Notes: generated by a model not told the origin, from the letters alone. DNA of 28,001 nucleotides from UBA11704 sp964491805 (GCA_964491805.1 CAZBGU010000009.1:1-28001); one strand, 5' to 3'; counted from the stretch's first letter, positions 1 to 8,319 are shown. Made by a program: numbers and translations.

Positions 1-1279
1 TTGTAAGCGAGATTAAAGAAGAACCGATGAGCGTGATAACTGGTGCGGTGGTATCCTTAAACGTTGCGTTGATAGTGTGATTCTGTTGTATATTAGAAAA
101 TGTATACGTATTTATTGCTCCTTTTTCAGTACCGTCCACAAGAACAGATGCAATTGAAAAACCGATATCTGGAGTAATAACAACCGTATGATTTGAACCC
201 TGGACCACAGTAGCTGTTGGACTAATTGTCCCATTAGCCCCTGCGGATGAAGTTATCGAGTAAGAAACGATTGGATTATAAACTGAGAATGATACTGGAG
301 AACTATACGCACTACATCCTGAGGAGTTACATGATTGCGATGATACTGTATGGGGCCCTGCTATAAGACCCAAAGAAAATGGTGTCCCAGTCCAGGATGT
401 AGTAGATGCAACATCATAAATAACACCATCAACCTTAAGATTGTAATGTGTTGGACTATTGTTACCAGACCAAGAAACAGTAAAAGAATCCTTTAACTGA
501 GGACTGTAAGTAGAAAGATTTATAGAAGAAACAGTTGGTGCCACGATAGGATTAGTAACAATAACAGTACGAGTGACTGGTATTGCGGCATTACCTGCAT
601 TGTCAGTTACACGATATGTAAGTGTGTACATTCCTGGAATGTTTGTGTTAACTGATCCTGTTACAGAAATCCGGGCAGTGATGTTGCCATCTCTGTCATC
701 AAGAGCAACCGCGCCCTGGTCTACATACGTTGCACCTGTGTACACAGTAAGTAACGACGCGCCATTGAGAGTAATTGTAGGGGGAGTAATATCTGCCAAA
801 AGGACAGAAACCATAAAGGACACTTTTTCTAGGCTAGCGGTATACATGTTATACGCAGAACATTCTACCGTTGTTGTTCCAACAGGGAAAACTGCACCAG
901 AGGCATGACTACATGTAACAAGAGGACTTCCAGCATATGATCCATTAATATATAGAGATGCTGCCGGAGTAGAATAAAAGACCTGCACCCCGCTATTACT
1001 TACAGAGTTAACCCAAAAAGATGTCGGAACGCCTGAAAAAACAATATTTGATGTAATATCATACACCCCTCCTCCACCATCACCCTCAGCAAATACATTT
1101 GAAATAAGATTTTTTGTAACAAAAAATGAACCGTTATTCTTGGCGTTATAATTAAATATACTCCCACTGGCAGATACCATCATAAGGGAAACTATCATAA
1201 AAGACAAAAACACCCCTCGAGAAGGAATCAACGCTCTGACAAACTTAAAAATATTATGCAAAAAATGTGGAGTAGTCAT
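1..1279 (-). CDS. Large secreted multi-Ig-domain surface protein (N-terminal part, runs off the window)
   Basis: I translated this open minus-strand frame by hand: an ATG at 1279-1277 opens 426 codons without a stop to the window edge. Residues about 15-41 form a hydrophobic signal/anchor segment after a basic start. Then follow a HYR-like beta domain (about 60-150), a DUF5011-type Ig-like domain (about 155-230; DITPPTITLNG and VTDNAGNAA are typical), an FN3-like domain (about 235-310), and a divergent InlB B-repeat-like domain with the VLVDG...YTFSNI pattern. A second DUF5011 domain begins at the cut (TTAPVITLIG). Such repeats are typical of exported adhesins or cell-surface proteins, so a surface or attachment role is inferred. 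Total size is unknown. No good Shine-Dalgarno precedes the ATG; an AAGGG lies only one base away. Confidence 0.8.
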   Translation of the reverse strand, partial: MTTPHFLHNIFKFVRALIPSRGVFLSFMIVSLMMVSASGSIFNYNAKNNGSFFVTKNLISNVFAEGDGGGGVYDITSNIVFSGVPTSFWVNSVSNSGVQVFYSTPAASLYINGSYAGSPLVTCSHASGAVFPVGTTTVECSAYNMYTASLEKVSFMVSVLLADITPPTITLNGASLLTVYTGATYVDQGAVALDDRDGNITARISVTGSVNTNIPGMYTLTYRVTDNAGNAAIPVTRTVIVTNPIVAPTVSSINLSTYSPQLKDSFTVSWSGNNSPTHYNLKVDGVIYDVASTTSWTGTPFSLGLIAGPHTVSSQSCNSSGCSAYSSPVSFSVYNPIVSYSITSSAGANGTISPTATVVQGSNHTVVITPDIGFSIASVLVDGTEKGAINTYTFSNIQQNHTINATFKDTTAPVITLIGSSLISLT

Positions 1280-1499
1280 ACCCTTTTTGTTCAATAAATA
1301 ATGATGAATAAATAAGGGCTCTGACATTCCTAAGAGACAAGTTTTGTCCCTTATGTGTATAGAGCTATCCCGAAAGACAATGGTACTTTCCGTACCGTTG
1401 ATAAAATTAAAATATATTTAAAAATTTTAATGTACCGCGCTGTCGTGCGCCGTGTCCGTCGTTCTAATCACATCCTACTCTTCTTATAATAAAATGCAA
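1280..1499. other. Gene-free AT-rich leader region with hairpins
   Basis: No gene is seen here. For the minus-strand surface gene the stretch offers a possible -10 (TATACA, 1361-1356). It has a 9-bp stem with one wobble (1332-1340 / 1344-1352, 3-nt loop) and a competing 7-bp pairing (1312-1318 / 1348-1354). A GGTAC-N5-GTACC inverted repeat lies at 1382-1396. Function is not established. Confidence 0.35.
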
Positions 1500-1531
1500 G
1501 AGGCCAACCTGGATTACACCAGGCCGGCCTC
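1500..1531 (-). terminator. Intrinsic terminator of the lipoprotein gene
   Basis: The 13-nt arms 1500-1512 and 1519-1531 pair, with a two-base internal mismatch and a 6-nt loop. On the minus strand the stem is followed by a T-rich tail (TTGCATTTTATTATAA). It lies about 40 bases after the stop of the 1573-2229 gene. Confidence 0.75.
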
Positions 1532-1572
1532 AAATCTTTACACATAACTTCAATCACTTCAATAAACTGAAG

Positions 1573-2229
1573 CTACGTCTTTTTCTTCATGGTCTTTTGA
1601 GGAGGTTTCGCTTTCTTCTGTACTACCCCCTTCTTACAACTTACAGCGAAATACGCAGTCAAGACAGGCTTTGCCTCCCTCGAGTTGCTCCACCATTCAG
1701 GGTAGAGGTCAAGTCTTTTTGTTCCGTTATCGTCATGCTTTCTGGCAGGAAGTACAAGTTGACACTGGTCACCTCTGTCAGGCATGGCGTTTATGGAAAC
1801 ACTGCTACCGGCAAGAATTTCGAATTTGTCGGAACCAGCCACCCTTAACCTACCTTCACTTATCGGCTTGCCATTTTCGATAATGGTTACCCATAATACT
1901 CCATCCGCTGACTCTCTACATTGACCTCTTCCAACACAGTCGAGTAGGCTTGAAACAACGTCAAACTTCGAACACCCTCCACCACACTTGATTTCTTCGT
2001 GCACCCCTCTCTGTAGTGATACCGGAAATGAATTGAAGTCAATGACCCTCACATGAAGGACTCCTTTCGGCGGATCCTGTTTTACTTCGGCAGTCTGGGG
2101 CTGGACAGGTAACAGATCCTTCGCAGAAGACTGACTCTCCTTCTGGACTTGCCTCACTTGTGTTATGCCCTTAAATTGCGCACACCCCGGAAGGGTGAGA
2201 GCAACTAACAAAAGAACCACGGTTCTCAT
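1573..2229 (-). CDS. Predicted lipoprotein, unknown function
   Basis: 218 aa. The N-terminus has a short basic start, a hydrophobic stretch and a lipobox (LTLPGC, Cys16), so the mature protein should be lipid-anchored on the outer face of the membrane. A Gln/Lys-rich linker (about 17-55) leads to a probably beta-rich domain (about 56-200) with several Cys (CGGGC, CVGRGQC, and single Cys near 157 and 199) that could form disulfides. The tail is very basic (KKAKPPQKTMKKKT). I recognise no family. The start is backed by AAGGA 6 bases upstream. Codon use (AAG, CAG, GTG, CCG preferred) is GC-richer than in most neighbours. The gene is alone, with its own promoter and terminator. Confidence 0.85.
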   Translation of the reverse strand: MRTVVLLLVALTLPGCAQFKGITQVRQVQKESQSSAKDLLPVQPQTAEVKQDPPKGVLHVRVIDFNSFPVSLQRGVHEEIKCGGGCSKFDVVSSLLDCVGRGQCRESADGVLWVTIIENGKPISEGRLRVAGSDKFEILAGSSVSINAMPDRGDQCQLVLPARKHDDNGTKRLDLYPEWWSNSREAKPVLTAYFAVSCKKGVVQKKAKPPQKTMKKKT

Positions 2230-2242
2230 TCGATTTCCTTCT

Positions 2243-2256
2243 GCCTATGTATAGGC
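2243..2256. promoter_or_regulatory. Perfect inverted repeat in the lipoprotein 5' leader
   Basis: GCCTAT-GT-ATAGGC, 13-26 bases upstream of the lipoprotein ATG, between the predicted transcription start and the ribosome binding site. It could be an operator or a small RNA hairpin. Function is unproven. Confidence 0.35.
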
Positions 2257-2276
2257 GGTAATTGAGATATCACCGT

Positions 2277-2305
2277 ACATTACAAATTACAAAATCAAAA
2301 GTCAA
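2277..2305 (-). promoter_or_regulatory. Sigma70-type promoter for the lipoprotein gene
   Basis: Minus strand: -35 TTGACT (2305-2300), 17-bp spacer, -10 TAATGT (2282-2277). Predicted start of transcription is near 2270, giving a leader of about 40 nt that carries the AAGGA site. Confidence 0.5.
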
Positions 2306-2400
2306 ACTATTGCATAGAATCATCAGTATTATTGTAAACATACACACCAGGTTCTAAAGAGGTATACTGTAGTAACCATACAATAAGATCACGAAACCAC

Positions 2401-2709
2401 ATGTCTTCTTCATTAAAAACAATACTGGCCAGTCTTGGCGCAATCATAATAATTGCTAGCGCAGTCTACTTTTCAAAACCAAAAGAAATTGAACAGTTAG
2501 CTCCGTCCACACGTAGTACTCAAAAGGCTTCACAGGTACCGAGAAATATATACGAGAACAAGCCGGAACCTGACCCGAGAACTTCTAGCAGTGATATTAT
2601 TGACTATCTCGTAGACGGTCTAACAAAAAGTGAGACTGAAACTCTTACATCACTATTAGAAGCAACAACATCCGAACAAAGTTACATAACAATAAGTACA
2701 AATTTTTAA
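2401..2709 (+). CDS. Small membrane-anchored exported protein, unknown function
   Basis: 102 aa. One transmembrane or uncleaved signal segment (about 7-24, ILASLGAIIIIASAVYF) is followed by a polar Ser/Thr/Pro-rich region and a short acidic helical stretch (DIIDYLVDGLTKSETETLTSLLEA). The domain outside the membrane is small, so a structural or signalling peptide-like role is possible but unsupported. There is no Shine-Dalgarno. A TATACT hexamer at 2363-2368 may be its -10, giving a leader of about 26 nt. Nine bases separate it from the next gene, so the two are probably co-transcribed. No family recognised. Confidence 0.65.
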   Translation: MSSSLKTILASLGAIIIIASAVYFSKPKEIEQLAPSTRSTQKASQVPRNIYENKPEPDPRTSSSDIIDYLVDGLTKSETETLTSLLEATTSEQSYITISTNF

Positions 2710-2718
2710 TTCTACATT

Positions 2719-3591
2719 ATGACAATACATACGAATCTTATACAGAAAACAGTATTACTAGTGTTCTTTACTTCTTTAACATTCCCCACGTATACATTTG
2801 CTCAAATAATCACAAATAACACAAAAGAGCACCGACAAAATACTGCCAAGCAAATAACAATCAACAACCTCTCCAGAAAAGGACCATCCTCAAATAATAA
2901 CCCTGCCACTTCATCATCACAAAAACTAGGCTTTTGCTCTCAAATTGAAAAAGCTCTTGTTGTTATTGATAACAAGACGGATACGACAAATAAAAAACGA
3001 GCAGCAAACAATAATAAAGAAAAAAACGGGAGTACACACGACATGTTCGCAAAAGTAGAGATGCAGCGAACTGAAAATGAAACAAAAAGAAAAGAACACC
3101 TAGCTGAACTAGTAAGACGCGCCTCTACGACCGAACAAAAACGTGCAGTTGAAAAATTTGCAACAATACTTACAGATGCGGTCACAACCAGAGATAAAGC
3201 AATTGATTCATTACTTTCTGTACATAGAAATGAAATGAATATGCTGGAGTTCTCCAGAATGAGAGAAAAAGATAAAGCTTTTGCTGTACTCGCCGCTGCC
3301 ATCGAAGATGCAAAAGAGCAAGCAAAAAAGGATTGTGTAAACAACATAGACGGCGACACTGTGAGGAATAATCTAAAATCATCAATAGAAAAGTCGCAAC
3401 GCATTTTTAAAGCACAGATAGCCTCAATAGAAAAAATAAATACTATAAATCCGAACGATACACAGCTGAAGAAAGACAGCATTACTAAAATAGAAAATGA
3501 ATTCAAAGCAAATATGGAAAACGCTCGTATGAGCTTAAAGAGTGCCCTTCAAGAACATATCGAAATAGCAACAACTACGAATAGACAATAG
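2719..3591 (+). CDS. Secreted coiled-coil protein, unknown function
   Basis: 290 aa. A cleavable-looking signal peptide (about 9-29, ending TYTFAQ) leads into an Asn/Ser/Thr-rich linker. From about residue 70 the protein is almost entirely charged helix (Lys/Glu/Ala/Arg rich), with two cysteines (FCSQIEKAL and KKDCVNN) that could form a disulfide bringing helices together. Exported helical proteins of this type recur in Parcubacteria without a known role. It follows the 102-aa gene by 9 bases, so an operon is likely. The long minus-strand frame across it (2940-3506) is a by-product of its codon pattern. Confidence 0.75.
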   Translation: MTIHTNLIQKTVLLVFFTSLTFPTYTFAQIITNNTKEHRQNTAKQITINNLSRKGPSSNNNPATSSSQKLGFCSQIEKALVVIDNKTDTTNKKRAANNNKEKNGSTHDMFAKVEMQRTENETKRKEHLAELVRRASTTEQKRAVEKFATILTDAVTTRDKAIDSLLSVHRNEMNMLEFSRMREKDKAFAVLAAAIEDAKEQAKKDCVNNIDGDTVRNNLKSSIEKSQRIFKAQIASIEKINTINPNDTQLKKDSITKIENEFKANMENARMSLKSALQEHIEIATTTNRQ

Positions 3592-3713
3592 CGATACCTA
3601 CTTTATATCTCTAATTTTATAGCAAGTAGCATAATAATACGCACCGGCACTTTACACATCAAGTATATTTGCTATACCAGATATCTTTATCAACCTGTCT
3701 AACGATAGTGAGG

Positions 3714-3722
3714 TGCTATACT
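3714..3722 (+). promoter_or_regulatory. Extended -10 promoter (TGCTATACT)
   Basis: A TG-n-TATACT element with no good -35. Predicted start of transcription is near 3729, about 35 bases before the ATG at 3764. A similar TTTGCTATACC lies at 3668-3678. Confidence 0.5.
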
Positions 3723-3763
3723 TATAGATACACGACAAAATAAGAACCCCTTCAATCATACGT

Positions 3764-4798
3764 ATGAAAAAAACAATCTATAGTATTCTCTTGCTTATCG
3801 ATGTTGGACTCATGATCTATATCGGCTACTATATAAAATCACACCCAAAGCCTTCAGCAACTGACGTTACAACAATATCTACAAGCGCAACATCAACCCT
3901 TTCAGAACAATCTCAAAATGTAAAGACTTTTCCACTTGCTTCCGGAGGAAAGATTATTGTTTCTGAAACTAACCCGATAGGTGCAAGTCTTAGCACTCTT
4001 ACAATTACCACAGAGGGAATCGGCTCAACAAGTCCAATAACTCTTGAAACAAACAAAGTAACCAATATCTTTGCCACAGACCTTAATCATGACACATTTG
4101 AAGAGTTAATAATTGTAAGTACTGCACAGGGTTCTGGAAGTTACGGCGAAGCAACTATTTTTACAACAAAAGAGCGACCAAACATTTCCCTTGTACATAT
4201 TCCACCTCTCACAGAAGATGACACGGAGAAAGGCCGTCTTTTCGAAGGGTACATGGGTCATGATAACTTTAACATTACAGACGGCACACTCGTTAGAGAA
4301 TACCCGATTTATAATGCAACCGATACAAACAGCAATCCGACCGGTGTGACAAAAAAAATATACTATATTCTTAACGAGAAAGACAATGCCTACTACGTAA
4401 CTTTTTCTGACTCGTTAACACCAGCATCAACAACCCACACGTTATCTGCCGAGACAGTGACAAAAAGCATGTCACTCCCCGGAACAACATGGATATGGAC
4501 AACATCTACACAAGGCTCAACAACTTCAAAGGCGCCAGATGGGAAATTTATTCTAACATTTAGTGGTGACATGAAGTTTTTTAGTACAACGGACTGTAAC
4601 AACATTGTGGGAATTGCAACAAGCACAAAAGACACACTCCAATTGAAACCAACAGTAACGACAGCCATGTATTGTGAAAACTCAAGGGAGAGTATTTATG
4701 CAAATCTACTTTCAAAAACAAAAACGTATTCTATTGCTAATGGAGAATTGCAACTCGTTTTGGCTGACAAGAGCACACTTACATTTAAGAAAAGATAA
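3764..4798 (+). CDS. Exported protein with PliI-like and META (HslJ-type) domains
   Basis: 344 aa. An N-terminal membrane anchor (about 5-25) is followed by a Thr/Ser linker. Residues about 85-215 resemble the PliI family (periplasmic inhibitor of i-type lysozyme): a DLNHDTFEELIIVS stretch, a Gly/Ser loop (QGSGSYGEA), then GYMGHDNF and LVREYPIYN. Residues about 235-340 form a META/DUF306 domain as in HslJ (LPGTTWIW at its start, FSGDMKFFSTTDCNNIVG, then ELQLVL near the end). Two cysteines sit in the usual META region. Outside the cell it could block host or competitor lysozymes or stabilise envelope proteins; both are inferences from family. It has its own extended -10 promoter and no visible Shine-Dalgarno. 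Confidence 0.75.
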   Translation: MKKTIYSILLLIDVGLMIYIGYYIKSHPKPSATDVTTISTSATSTLSEQSQNVKTFPLASGGKIIVSETNPIGASLSTLTITTEGIGSTSPITLETNKVTNIFATDLNHDTFEELIIVSTAQGSGSYGEATIFTTKERPNISLVHIPPLTEDDTEKGRLFEGYMGHDNFNITDGTLVREYPIYNATDTNSNPTGVTKKIYYILNEKDNAYYVTFSDSLTPASTTHTLSAETVTKSMSLPGTTWIWTTSTQGSTTSKAPDGKFILTFSGDMKFFSTTDCNNIVGIATSTKDTLQLKPTVTTAMYCENSRESIYANLLSKTKTYSIANGELQLVLADKSTLTFKKR

Positions 4799-4807
4799 CT
4801 TCTCTGT

Positions 4808-4836
4808 TTGATCTATCCGATTGCGTATGTGATACT
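4808..4836 (+). promoter_or_regulatory. Promoter with -35 and extended -10 for the metalloprotease
   Basis: -35 TTGATC (4808-4813), 17-bp spacer, extended -10 TGTGATACT (4828-4836). The start of transcription would be near 4843, only about 11 bases before the ATG at 4854, with no room for a normal Shine-Dalgarno site. Confidence 0.55.
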
Positions 4837-4853
4837 ATATACACATAGTACGT

Positions 4854-6029
4854 ATGATCTTAAGGGTTTTCAAATTGCTATCACTGTGTTTGCTGTGTGT
4901 CTTATTTTTTCTGATTGTAAAGAATCGAGACATTTCACTACCAGATAAAGAAAATTTTCTTAATAAGAAATATTTTTCGAGTGACAAAAACATATATACC
5001 GATTCAAAAAACAGCAACATCCCTTATAAGGAGGAAAAACAAAAAGAGCCAGATATAACGTACCCCTTAACACCTAGTGTTTCTAACGTACAAGCAACAT
5101 CAACAAAAGATCAGACCAAAACTCAGGTAGTTCCTACTAGTACAGCTGCAACATATGAACAGCTGAGTGAAGGAACATCTGATACTGACCCTACGTATAG
5201 GCCCGCAGTCTCACCGTGTGTGTCACCTGTTGGCTACAAAATCGGCACATTCGATAGTCGTTTTGGTATATCAAGGGAGCAGTTTATTAAAGAAGTATCT
5301 CAATCTGCTTCAGTCTGGTCAGATGTAATAAACAAAACACTATTTTATTATGATGAACATGGACCACTTACTATTAACCTTATTTATGACAAACGCCAAG
5401 CAACCACCATTGACGTCAATTATTTAGTTCTTGAAATTGAAAACGCAAAAAGAAACGCTGAAAGTATTCGTGAAGCATACGAACAAGAAAAAAATATATA
5501 CTCAAAAGATTCAGAACAGTTAACAAAAGACATAGACATATTTCAGATGCAAAACAAAGCATATACTGCAAAGGTTGATACCTATAATGCTTCAGGAGGT
5601 GCACAAAAAATAGAGTACGACGCAATGATGATGGAACTTGCTCAACTTAAACAAACAGCAAAGAGTCTTGATGAAAGAAAACAAGCCATGCAAGAACTGG
5701 CACTTTCTATTAACAAAAAAGTTGTTCACTATAATGAATTTGTAGTCTATACAAACAGCCTCATAAAGCAGAGTAACGCACTTGGTGCTAAGAAGTTTAC
5801 TGAAGGAAGATTCACGCCATATACAAATACAATTGATATATACCAATACAACGATAGTATAAAATTACGGAGAGTACTAACTCATGAGCTCGGACATGTG
5901 CTCGGCATTAACCACAACAAAAATGCACAATCTATCATGTATTCCTTTAACAGTGCAACAACAACCTCACTGAGCAAAGAAGATATTCACGATCTTCAAT
6001 CAGTATGTTCGTCATACAACAATCAATGA
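4854..6029 (+). CDS. Membrane-anchored matrixin-like zinc metalloprotease with coiled-coil domain
   Basis: 391 aa. Residues about 5-24 form a signal anchor, followed by a polar Pro/Thr linker and a conserved-looking region (about 110-190, CVSPVGYKIGTFD). A long coiled coil (about 190-290) leads to a C-terminal metzincin site: HELGHVLGINH at 344-354 (zinc ligands His344, His348, His354; catalytic Glu345) with a Met-turn SIMY at 360-363. This is the minimal peptidase M10 (matrixin) active-site layout. Unusually, the protease core is interrupted or preceded by the coiled coil. It is predicted to cut proteins at the cell surface or on neighbouring cells. Its stop overlaps the next start as ATGA, so the two are translationally coupled. 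Confidence 0.85.
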   Translation: MILRVFKLLSLCLLCVLFFLIVKNRDISLPDKENFLNKKYFSSDKNIYTDSKNSNIPYKEEKQKEPDITYPLTPSVSNVQATSTKDQTKTQVVPTSTAATYEQLSEGTSDTDPTYRPAVSPCVSPVGYKIGTFDSRFGISREQFIKEVSQSASVWSDVINKTLFYYDEHGPLTINLIYDKRQATTIDVNYLVLEIENAKRNAESIREAYEQEKNIYSKDSEQLTKDIDIFQMQNKAYTAKVDTYNASGGAQKIEYDAMMMELAQLKQTAKSLDERKQAMQELALSINKKVVHYNEFVVYTNSLIKQSNALGAKKFTEGRFTPYTNTIDIYQYNDSIKLRRVLTHELGHVLGINHNKNAQSIMYSFNSATTTSLSKEDIHDLQSVCSSYNNQ

Positions 6030-6637
6030 AGTCACTCTCACAAACAGAAAAAACATTTTTGCTATCATTATCTACAGCAAGAAAAATCCAAGACTATCTC
6101 GACAGTATCCCTTTTAACCATGAAGAACAAGGTGAAACGTGCAGATCAGCACGAGGTGTCATGAAGCATAAACGTGCACACTGTCTTGAAGGAGCAATGC
6201 TTGCATGTGCCGCTCTTAAAGTCCAAGGACGTAAGCCAATGATATTGAGCCTAAAAGTACTCGATAAAGACTATGACCATGTTGTTACTCTCTATAAGGA
6301 AAATGGCTACTGGGGAGCGGTCAGCAAGACCAACCATGCCGTGCTTGGCTTCCGTGATCCAATCTATGCAACGATACGAGAATTAGCTCTTTCATACTTT
6401 CATGAATATTTTCTGGTACGAAATGGAGAAAAGACCCTCAGGGGGTATTCTCATCCGATAAACCTAAATCGCTTTGGCAACTCATGGATAACATCAGAAG
6501 ACAACCTTTTTGATATAGCAATTGCAATCAGTGATGCGCCACATCGATCAATAATCCCAAAGGGAAATGAACACTTTATACGCAGAGCAACATCGCTTGA
6601 ACGAGAAACTGCGTCAATCTCACATGACGGAAAATAG
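6026..6637 (+). CDS. Transglutaminase-like (papain-fold) protein
   Basis: 203 aa from the ATG at 6026, chosen because it overlaps the protease stop as ATGA; an ATG at 6005 would add seven residues. The central block has Cys in RAHCLEGAMLACAAL, then His in DYDHVVTL about 38 residues later, then a DP/N region (SKTNHAVLGFRDPIY). This is the order of the Cys-His-Asp triad of the transglutaminase-like/papain fold. There is no signal peptide, so it probably acts in the cytoplasm; its substrate is unknown. A cysteine-peptidase, amidase or transferase reaction is possible from the fold. Coupling to the metalloprotease suggests a shared task, which is inference. Confidence 0.7.
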   Translation: MKSLSQTEKTFLLSLSTARKIQDYLDSIPFNHEEQGETCRSARGVMKHKRAHCLEGAMLACAALKVQGRKPMILSLKVLDKDYDHVVTLYKENGYWGAVSKTNHAVLGFRDPIYATIRELALSYFHEYFLVRNGEKTLRGYSHPINLNRFGNSWITSEDNLFDIAIAISDAPHRSIIPKGNEHFIRRATSLERETASISHDGK

Positions 6638-6689
6638 AAACCTTTACAAGGAGGGGTAACCTAACACGTATCTACCTGATGAATATATC

Positions 6690-6718
6690 TGTACAAGTAC
6701 ACAATTATATTGTAATAT
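6690..6718 (+). promoter_or_regulatory. Possible promoter of the small beta-repeat gene
   Basis: TGTACA (6690-6695), 17-bp spacer, TAATAT (6713-6718). Each box matches consensus at four of six positions. It would give a leader of about 42 nt containing the AAGGAG site. Confidence 0.3.
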
Positions 6719-6766
6719 TAGAACTCGCGCTCTTTTCAACCTACTAAGTCTCGTAAGGAGAAGCAC

Positions 6767-7072
6767 ATGGGATCCCTGATTCTTGGAGACGGAACCAAAC
6801 ATACCATCGAGCAACAAAAACCTGAAGTGAAGGTACAAGGTGACGATGTCTACATTGATGGAGTTCCATTCTCTCTACCTCAACACAAACGTGTTGTAGT
6901 TGTCTTGGGGAATGCTATGGGCATCTCTACGACGACTGCAGAGATTGTCATCGTCATCGGCAACGTTGGCAAGATCGGTCTCACATCAGGAAACGTCATT
7001 GTCCATGGTGACGTCTATGGAAACACCACGGTCAATGTCGGATCAGTCACCGTTCAAGAGAATGATGGGTAA
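6767..7072 (+). CDS. Small Gly/Val-rich beta-repeat protein, unknown function
   Basis: 101 aa. The start is fixed by a strong Shine-Dalgarno (TAAGGAGAAGCAC before the ATG). The second half alternates short beta strands with turn residues (VIGNVGKIGLTSGNVIVHGD, then VYGNTTVNVGSVTVQ), a pattern seen in right-handed beta-helix and bactofilin-like folds. The N-terminal part (DGTKHTIEQQKPEVKVQGDD) is polar. There is no signal peptide, so it is probably cytoplasmic and may self-assemble; I do not claim a family. Codons are GC-richer (ATC, AAC, GTC, AAG) than in adjacent genes. The gene is monocistronic, with a strong terminator 11 bases after the stop. Confidence 0.75.
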   Translation: MGSLILGDGTKHTIEQQKPEVKVQGDDVYIDGVPFSLPQHKRVVVVLGNAMGISTTTAEIVIVIGNVGKIGLTSGNVIVHGDVYGNTTVNVGSVTVQENDG

Positions 7073-7083
7073 GGAGGCACCAC

Positions 7084-7125
7084 AAGCCGCCAGCAGGACC
7101 GCCCTGCTAGGCGGCTTCTGTTTTC
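7084..7125 (+). terminator. Strong intrinsic terminator
   Basis: A GC-rich stem (7084-7097 with 7104-7117; one bulged A at 7109) with a short loop, followed by TTCTGTTTTCT. It ends the 6767-7072 transcript. Confidence 0.85.
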
Positions 7126-7159
7126 TCATATCATATAAATAGGGCCGGATAAAGGCAAT

Positions 7160-8239
7160 CTAAAGATTAACATTAACCATCGAGTTCCCACTTGTGACAT
7201 CTTTCATAATATAAAATTTCATTCTTCCAACAACTCGCTTTGAATCAACTTTAACGGTTACACGCCACAACCCATCTATAACATTTTCCTTTTTTGAGTA
7301 CGCCCTATATCCATCTTCTCGTCCACCAGCAAGTGTAAATGAAACTGTGGTCTTCTCCTCCCATATCCCTCGAATTGGATCATAATATTCCCACGTATGA
7401 CTAATTGGAGCAGTTAGTTGTGCCGGTGCATTAACAGAACTAAAGAAAAAAACTCCGTCGCCTTGTGAATCAAGATGATACACTGGGACCCTGAAACTTG
7501 AAAAGAATCTTGTATCCATTTCCTGTGTCCCCAAGAATTCCCCTCTCTCATTACGAACAATATTGTGGTATACACCACCAGACCTAAGTGAAAGAGGCAC
7601 TGCAGGAATGACATTAAGAAAGTAAAGCATACTGATAAACATTGGAATACCTACAGCCAGTGCATACAGTCGTGGGGCTTCCTCGCTCGCAGACTCGGAA
7701 GAAAACTGAAGTAAGTACAGATATACTAAAGAAACCCCAATTGCGACTCCAGCACTTATTACAAACGTCATATCGTTTTGAACTTTAAGAACAAGTGGAA
7801 CGTTAAACACAACAAAAAAAAAGACAGCGACAAGAAGCACTCCAACATCAAGCGTAAATCTAAAATGATGAGACGAAACAAGTTCATTGACCAAGACACA
7901 CAGCAAAAGGAGGAGGAGGAGTGGCCACGAGACTGAGAATGCAGCACTACGTATTGCATATACTGAAATGAAAGATAGTGACGACCCAGAAAAATATGCG
8001 ATCGAAAATGTGAGGAATGAAAAAATTTTTTGTTCTGTTTTTGACGCAGTATTCTGCGAAATAACCCACTCACGAAGTGCAATTCCTGCTGCAACGATGC
8101 TAAGATATAAGACACCTAACCATACAGTAAGTGTATGACCAGCCTCAGGAAGAATTATCAAGTCAAAAATAAAACCTCCAACAAAGAGAAGTGTAGTGAT
8201 ATGATGTTTGCTTTCTCTAAGAATGCGCGATAGCGTCAT
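7160..8239 (-). CDS. Polytopic membrane protein with C-terminal DUF2914 domain
   Basis: About eight hydrophobic helices occupy roughly residues 15-235. They are followed by a soluble DUF2914 domain (about 255-350: SHTWEYYDP, IWEEKTTVSFTLAGGR, GLWRVTVKV). The function of DUF2914 is unknown; it is usually extracytoplasmic. I place the start at the ATG 8239-8237 (359 aa) rather than 8278. A TGCTACACT extended -10 lies just upstream, and a transcript starting 7 nt after it would begin at that ATG, so the 13 extra residues would not be in the mRNA. No Shine-Dalgarno is present for either start. Confidence 0.75.
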   Translation of the reverse strand: MTLSRILRESKHHITTLLFVGGFIFDLIILPEAGHTLTVWLGVLYLSIVAAGIALREWVISQNTASKTEQKIFSFLTFSIAYFSGSSLSFISVYAIRSAAFSVSWPLLLLLLLCVLVNELVSSHHFRFTLDVGVLLVAVFFFVVFNVPLVLKVQNDMTFVISAGVAIGVSLVYLYLLQFSSESASEEAPRLYALAVGIPMFISMLYFLNVIPAVPLSLRSGGVYHNIVRNERGEFLGTQEMDTRFFSSFRVPVYHLDSQGDGVFFFSSVNAPAQLTAPISHTWEYYDPIRGIWEEKTTVSFTLAGGREDGYRAYSKKENVIDGLWRVTVKVDSKRVVGRMKFYIMKDVTSGNSMVNVNL

Positions 8240-8245
8240 ATGGGC

Positions 8246-8254
8246 AGTGTAGCA
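8246..8254 (-). promoter_or_regulatory. Extended -10 giving a predicted leaderless mRNA
   Basis: Minus strand TGCTACACT. Seven bases separate the hexamer from the ATG at 8239, so transcription and translation would begin at the same base. Confidence 0.5.
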
Positions 8255-8319
8255 AAATACAATAAAGCTTGTAACCATTGGTCAACAAAAACTTTGGGAG
8301 AGACTATAACAACAGTAAC

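Noticed and set aside
573..908. 111-codon plus-strand frame
   Set aside because: It is antisense to the partial surface protein, whose minus-strand frame has clear Ig-like motifs. No ribosome site.
2940..3506. 188-codon minus-strand frame, Ser/Phe/Cys-rich
   Set aside because: It lies fully antisense to the secreted coiled-coil gene; its composition is the typical complement of Lys/Glu-rich helix codons.
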